Shown piece after piece: positions 60,133-64,000 of a stretch of DNA of 64,000 nt. Position numbers and translations under genes: made by a program. The notes beneath the pieces were generated by a model, which worked only from the letters and a program-made list of their open reading frames with translations, had not been told where the DNA came from and did not search any database. This stretch comes from CBDCCV01 sp965215025 (lineage in GTDB: Bacteria; Bacteroidota; Rhodothermia; Rhodothermales; Salinibacteraceae). Location of the stretch: the NCBI GenBank assembly GCA_965215025.1, contig CBDCCV010000001.1, positions 2,294,001 to 2,358,000 on the forward strand, written 5' to 3'. The first letter of the stretch is position 1. The number at the start of each line of letters is the position of its first letter.

Positions 60133-62496
60133 ATGGAACGCAACACTAAGCACGGCCTCCCCGCCTCCTACGATCACTCCAGGAACCTGGGCGCTCCGTC
60201 GCCTCAGGCGCGGCAGGGCGGGGGAGGAGCGGAAGAAGCGCGCGTGAACTTTTCCGACGTGTGGGAGACGCTGCGGGAAGGCAAGTGGATCATTCTGCTC
60301 ACCTGCATCCTCGTAACGGCGGCCGTCACCGCCTACACGCTCACGCTCACGCCCGTTTACGAGTCGAGCAGCATCGTCTCGGTAGACACGCGCAGCCAGC
60401 TGCCCTCGAACGTCATCACGCTTGACGAGGGGCAGGGCCTTTCCAACGAGGTGGGCGTGCTGCGCTTCTCGGCCGTCCTGGCCTCGCGCGTGGCCGAGGG
60501 CCTCAAAGCCACCGCCAAAGCCGTTGACTCCGATGACCACTTCCCCATCCTGCGCGGCGAGGACGGTGAGATGCTCTCCGACCGCGCCGTAGCCCTGGCC
60601 CTGCAGGAGCGCACCACGTTTGGGGAGCTTCCTGAGCAGAGCATGATCCGCATCGCGGCGCAAAGCCCGGTGCCGGAGGAGGCCGCCTCGATTGCCAACC
60701 TCTACGCCGAGGAGTACGAGCAGTACAGCCGCGAGCGCCGGCGCGCCGGCGTAACGGCCACGCGCGAGTACCTCGAAGAGCAGGTCAAGCGCCGCGGCGA
60801 GGAGCTGCGCGAGGTCGAGAACCAGTGGGAAGCCTTCGCGCGCAGCAACGACGTCGTCACCGAGGGGGCCGACGGCCAGCGCGTGGCCGACGAATACGCC
60901 GGCCTGGAAGCCCGTCGGCGCGAGTTCGAGTTCCAGCTGGATCAGGCCCAGGAGCAGCTCAAGATCCTGCGGAACCAGATCCAGCAGTTCGAGCCGGAGG
61001 TGCGCAACGAGACGCTCGCCGAGCAGGAAACCGCAGGCTTGCGCAGCCAGATCGACGCCCTCCAGCAAAGCATCGCTGATTTAGAGACGCAGGCGGCGCA
61101 GTACTACATCCAGAACCCCGGCCTCGAGGGGGACACCGAGCGCATCGCAAACGAGTTCCCGGCGTTAGCCGATATCAACAAGCAGATCGAAGGCTTCACC
61201 GAGCGCAAGAACCGCCTCACCGAGCAGCTCGTCGAGAAGCAGTCCGAGAGCGCGGCGGCCGCGGGGGAAGGCGGCGCGCTCGGCCTCGTGGCGCAGCTCG
61301 AAAACAAGATCACAGAGCAGGAGATGGAAATCCAGCGGATCAACGCGCAGATCCGCTCGGTGGACGCCAAGCTGGGCCAGTACGGCGGGCGCCTGGAGGG
61401 CATCCCGCGCCAGACCATCGAGCGCGAGCAGCTTCAGCGCAAGCGCGAGCAGGCCTCGCGCTTCTACGACATCTTCACCGAGGAGCTGCAGCGCGCCAAG
61501 ATCGCCGAGGAGTCCGAGCTGGGCTACGTCAGCCTGGTGCAGCGGGCGTTCGTGCCTGTGGCGCCGGTCAGCCCGGACATCAAGCAGAACATCTTGCTGG
61601 GTCTGCTCCTCGGGCTGGGCTTCGGGACGGGGCTGGCGTTTGTGCGCCAGGCCACGAGCGGGCGCTTCCGCAAGCCCGAGGACGTGCAGGACAAAGGGTA
61701 CAGCCTCATCGGCGTGGTCCCGAAGATGGACCGCGAGGTCAAGGCTTCCTTCGAGGGGCGCGACACCATCGAGGTGGAGGGCCGCTCGGTGAGCACGCGG
61801 CTGATGCCGCTCTTGAACCCGTGGTCGCCCATCTCAGAGAACTACCGGCTCATGCGCACGAACCTGCAGCACGCGCGCAACGGCTCGGCGCCGCAGGTGC
61901 TCTTGATGACCAGCCCCGAGGCGTCGGACGGGAAGACGCTCACGGCCGTGAACCTGGCCATCACCATGGCGCAGAGCGGCCGGCGCACCGTCTTGGTAGA
62001 CGCCGACCTGCGCCGCCCCGCCGCGCACAAGCTCCTGGACGCGCCCCTGGCGCCGGGCGTGGCCGAGGTGCTCCACGACGGCGGCACCGAAGTGGAATCC
62101 CGCCTCCAAGCCACTGAGGTCGATGGGCTGGACTTCCTCTCCGCCGGCCGCTCCGATGTGCCGCCCGCCGAGGCCCTCGGCTCCGAGCGCATGGAGCGCC
62201 TCGTGCGCTGGCTCCGCGACGCCTACGACGTCGTCATCATCGACTCGCCGCCCGTCCTGGCCGTGACGGACCCCGTGCTCCTGGCTACGCTCTGCGACGC
62301 CACGCTCGTCGTCGTCTCCGCAGACCGCACGCAGTCTGAGGCGCTCCGGGTGACGGAGAAGACGCTCGGCGCCGTGGGCGTGCCCATCTCCGGCATCATC
62401 TTCAACCGCTTCGACGTGGAGAAGACCACGGGCTACGGCTACGGCTACTACGGCGGCAAGTATTACAACGATTATGCCCCCGCTGCATCGGCCTAA
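60133..62496 (+). CDS. Wzc-like polysaccharide co-polymerase with tyrosine autokinase
   Basis: A 787-residue protein. Two membrane helices (about 55-75 and 475-500) enclose a Wzz-type periplasmic coiled coil. The cytoplasmic BY-kinase has Walker A PEASDGKTLTAVN (K601), Walker A' VLVDADLRRP, and Walker B VVIIDSPPVLAVTD. The last 20 residues hold seven tyrosines (YGYGYYGGKYYNDY), the autophosphorylation cluster. It controls chain length and export. It follows the priming enzyme by 161 bp and ends at a bidirectional terminator. Confidence 0.93.
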   Translation: MERNTKHGLPASYDHSRNLGAPSPQARQGGGGAEEARVNFSDVWETLREGKWIILLTCILVTAAVTAYTLTLTPVYESSSIVSVDTRSQLPSNVITLDEGQGLSNEVGVLRFSAVLASRVAEGLKATAKAVDSDDHFPILRGEDGEMLSDRAVALALQERTTFGELPEQSMIRIAAQSPVPEEAASIANLYAEEYEQYSRERRRAGVTATREYLEEQVKRRGEELREVENQWEAFARSNDVVTEGADGQRVADEYAGLEARRREFEFQLDQAQEQLKILRNQIQQFEPEVRNETLAEQETAGLRSQIDALQQSIADLETQAAQYYIQNPGLEGDTERIANEFPALADINKQIEGFTERKNRLTEQLVEKQSESAAAAGEGGALGLVAQLENKITEQEMEIQRINAQIRSVDAKLGQYGGRLEGIPRQTIEREQLQRKREQASRFYDIFTEELQRAKIAEESELGYVSLVQRAFVPVAPVSPDIKQNILLGLLLGLGFGTGLAFVRQATSGRFRKPEDVQDKGYSLIGVVPKMDREVKASFEGRDTIEVEGRSVSTRLMPLLNPWSPISENYRLMRTNLQHARNGSAPQVLLMTSPEASDGKTLTAVNLAITMAQSGRRTVLVDADLRRPAAHKLLDAPLAPGVAEVLHDGGTEVESRLQATEVDGLDFLSAGRSDVPPAEALGSERMERLVRWLRDAYDVVIIDSPPVLAVTDPVLLATLCDATLVVVSADRTQSEALRVTEKTLGAVGVPISGIIFNRFDVEKTTGYGYGYYGGKYYNDYAPAASA

Positions 62497-62555
62497 CCCG
62501 GCGGGGGGGCTGTGGGCCAAGTGCGAAGGCGCCAAGCGCCAAAGCGGGAAAAACG

Positions 62556-62599
62556 AAAAGAGCGTCGCCGGCGGAGGCTTTGCCGGCGACGCTCTTTTT
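62556..62599. terminator. Bidirectional terminator
   Basis: Perfect 17-bp stem AAAAGAGCGTCGCCGGC (62556-62572) and GCCGGCGACGCTCTTTT (62582-62598) with a 9-nt loop. T-runs on both strands serve the kinase gene and the convergent T9SS gene. Confidence 0.95.
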
Positions 62600-62627
62600 A
62601 TTTGGCTGGCCCGTTTGATCAGGGGGA

Positions 62628-63671
62628 CTACTTGACCAGGACCACGCGCTGCGTCTCGGCGAACGACGTGCCGGTGGCGCGGACAAGGTAGAGGCCGCTG
62701 GGCAGCGCACCGGACGCGAAGGTGAACGAGTGCGCCGTGTTTGCGCGCAGCTCGTCGTCATGGAGAAGGGCCACTTCCTGGCCGAGCACGTTGTACACGG
62801 CCACGCGCACGTGCTGCGCCTGCCCGACGGTGAGCGCAAAGCGGGTGCGCGCGCTGAACGGGTTGGGATACGACGCGCTAAGCCGATGCGTCTCCTTCAT
62901 CCCCACGCTTACCTCAACGGTGGGGCTGTACGCGAAGGCGCCGTCAAAGTCCATCTGCTGAAGACGGAAGCGGTGGACGCCGGGCGCAAGGTCTTCGACG
63001 CGGTGCGCGTACGCCTGTGCCTCCGTCGTGGTGCCGTGGCCTTCTACAAACCCCAGGGAGGTCCAGGCGGCTTCGTCGCCGTCGGCCTGTGGCGCTTGGT
63101 GCTCTACGCGGAAGCCGGCGTTGTTCGTCTCGCTGGCCGTGCGCCATTGCAGCAGGGCGGTCTCGCTTTGGAGCTTCACGTCAAAGGCGGTCAGCTCCAC
63201 AGGGAGCGCCTGGGCGTTGAGCGCACTCACGCGGTAGAGGGCGTCGGTGGCGTAGAGGCCGTCGTCGCGGCAGAGGTTGTCGTCTTCGCCGCACGGGTCG
63301 TAGGTGGCCTCCACGCTGTACTCGGCGCTGGCGGAGGCGTCCCAGATCACGAACCGGAGCGGCTCGCCCTGCTCGTAACCTTCCGGCTGCTGGCTGTCGG
63401 CCCCGGCGGCTGAGACCGAGGTGCCCTCGGCTTCCCACGTGACCATGCCGGCGCAGACGCCGTCGTTCGTGAAAAGGGCGATCTCGTCGCCCGTCTCCAA
63501 GGAATCGCCGGCTCCGAAGCTCGACTCGATGTCCTCGGCGATTTGAGCGGTGGCGTTGTTGACGTTCGTGATGCAGTCGTCGAAGTGCTGCGCGCGCGCC
63601 GCTTTGTGGGGCACAAGGCCCACGCTTAGCAGGACGGCCAACGCAGCGAAGAGGTGTATCTTATAACGCAT
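62628..63671 (-). CDS. Secreted protein with type IX sorting domain
   Basis: A 347-residue protein. The signal peptide is followed by a beta-rich domain whose Cys residues (DDCITN, DGVCAGM, PCGEDDNLC) may form disulfides, then the linker PVELTAFDVKLQSETALLQW. The C-terminal domain SYPNPFSARTRFALTVGQAQ with VRVAVYNVLGQEVALL and SGLYLVRATG is a type A T9SS sorting signal. The protein is therefore exported through the T9SS and attached to the cell surface. The N-terminal function is unknown. Confidence 0.92.
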   Translation of the reverse strand: MRYKIHLFAALAVLLSVGLVPHKAARAQHFDDCITNVNNATAQIAEDIESSFGAGDSLETGDEIALFTNDGVCAGMVTWEAEGTSVSAAGADSQQPEGYEQGEPLRFVIWDASASAEYSVEATYDPCGEDDNLCRDDGLYATDALYRVSALNAQALPVELTAFDVKLQSETALLQWRTASETNNAGFRVEHQAPQADGDEAAWTSLGFVEGHGTTTEAQAYAHRVEDLAPGVHRFRLQQMDFDGAFAYSPTVEVSVGMKETHRLSASYPNPFSARTRFALTVGQAQHVRVAVYNVLGQEVALLHDDELRANTAHSFTFASGALPSGLYLVRATGTSFAETQRVVLVK

Positions 63672-64000
63672 GACGGGGAAGCGTAGTCGTTAGAGAGGGG
63701 AGCGGATCTGCCCTCTACGGTTCAACGCTCATGCCATCCGTCCGCCAACGCCATCCGCTGCCGCTCAGCGCCGTTCGAGCCGCAGCGCGGATGCCGAGGC
63801 TCCCCCTTTCTATTCCAGAAAGTAAGGCCATCGGAAGAATAGTAACGCGCCTTGCTTGCACGCGCCAGCCGCTTCGGTGAGGCAGAGGCCGCGGGAATCT
63901 CCGCCGGAGCGGCAAGCCCGCTCATAACAAAAGGCCCGCCCCGGGCGGGGAGCGAGCCTTCTGCACTGATGAACCGGCGTGCGGCGGTTTGTAGAACGGA
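63672..64000. other. Non-coding gap to the right edge
   Basis: No gene is supported. Short frames on the minus strand have no recognisable motif. A hairpin at 63931-63960 is listed separately. The T9SS gene promoter should lie just right of 63671, but no clear boxes are seen. Confidence 0.4.
63924..63960 (-). terminator. Possible terminator of a gene to the right of the window
   Basis: AAGGC (63931-63935) pairs with GCCTT (63956-63960) and the interior CCCGCCC/GGGCGGG pairs further. Read on the minus strand the hairpin is followed by TTTTGTT. The gene it would end lies at or beyond the right edge. Confidence 0.4.

Overview
The window comes from a GC-rich member of the Bacteroidota/Rhodothermota, most like the Rhodothermus/Salinibacter group. 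The evidence is a secreted protein with a type IX secretion C-terminal domain, a stand-alone GT5 glycogen synthase next to a DUF4270-like lipoprotein, DUF2851, an LptD/BamA/Skp outer-membrane set, and promoters with a Bacteroidota-type TAnnTTTG element. No rRNA, prophage, transposase or CRISPR array is visible. There is one tRNA, tRNA-Gly(GCC).

Layout. Positions 1-8.8 kb are almost all minus strand: the 5' part of lptD, a DUF7010 membrane protein, a ROK sugar kinase, ftsB/divIC, eno, a TPR protein, an outer-membrane barrel protein and a lipoprotein. At 9.1-9.7 kb an integron-like gene cassette and a PIN-toxin remnant separate the lipoprotein from the glycogen synthase gene. Positions 10.7-23 kb hold a lipoprotein, an archaemetzincin-like membrane protein, chrA, a giant DUF4175 coiled-coil protein, small proteins, DUF2851 and pyrF. 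Positions 23-31.3 kb carry an acyl-CoA dehydrogenase, a frameshifted small gene, an FAD oxidoreductase, a UPF0175/DUF3368 toxin-antitoxin pair bounded by a duplicated serS 3' end, serS, an rfbD-like reductase and a small barrel protein. Positions 31.3-35.2 kb carry a hotdog thioesterase, a protein of the family labelled 'asparagine synthetase B' and a TPR protein.

Positions 35.3-45.5 kb form a plus-strand envelope and isoprenoid block: dxr, rseP, uppS, bamA, two skp/ompH genes, panB and surE. DXR and UppS feed the lipid carrier, BamA and the Skp proteins build the outer membrane, and RseP handles envelope stress. Positions 45.5-51 kb hold mscS, folD, an ACT-less aspartate kinase, a lipoprotein, asd and a GNAT gene, then tRNA-Gly. 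Positions 52.4-62.5 kb form a signalling and surface-polysaccharide locus: a hybrid GAF/PAS histidine kinase, two tandem NarL-type regulators, a GT4 glycosyltransferase, a WbaP-type priming transferase and a Wzc-type tyrosine kinase. A T9SS cargo protein follows on the other strand.

The intergenic DNA is unusually structured. Five small palindromes share GTAG...CTAC ends but have different cores. More than ten gene junctions carry inverted repeats whose arms are made of short repeated words, and several neighbouring genes use these arms as their start or end.
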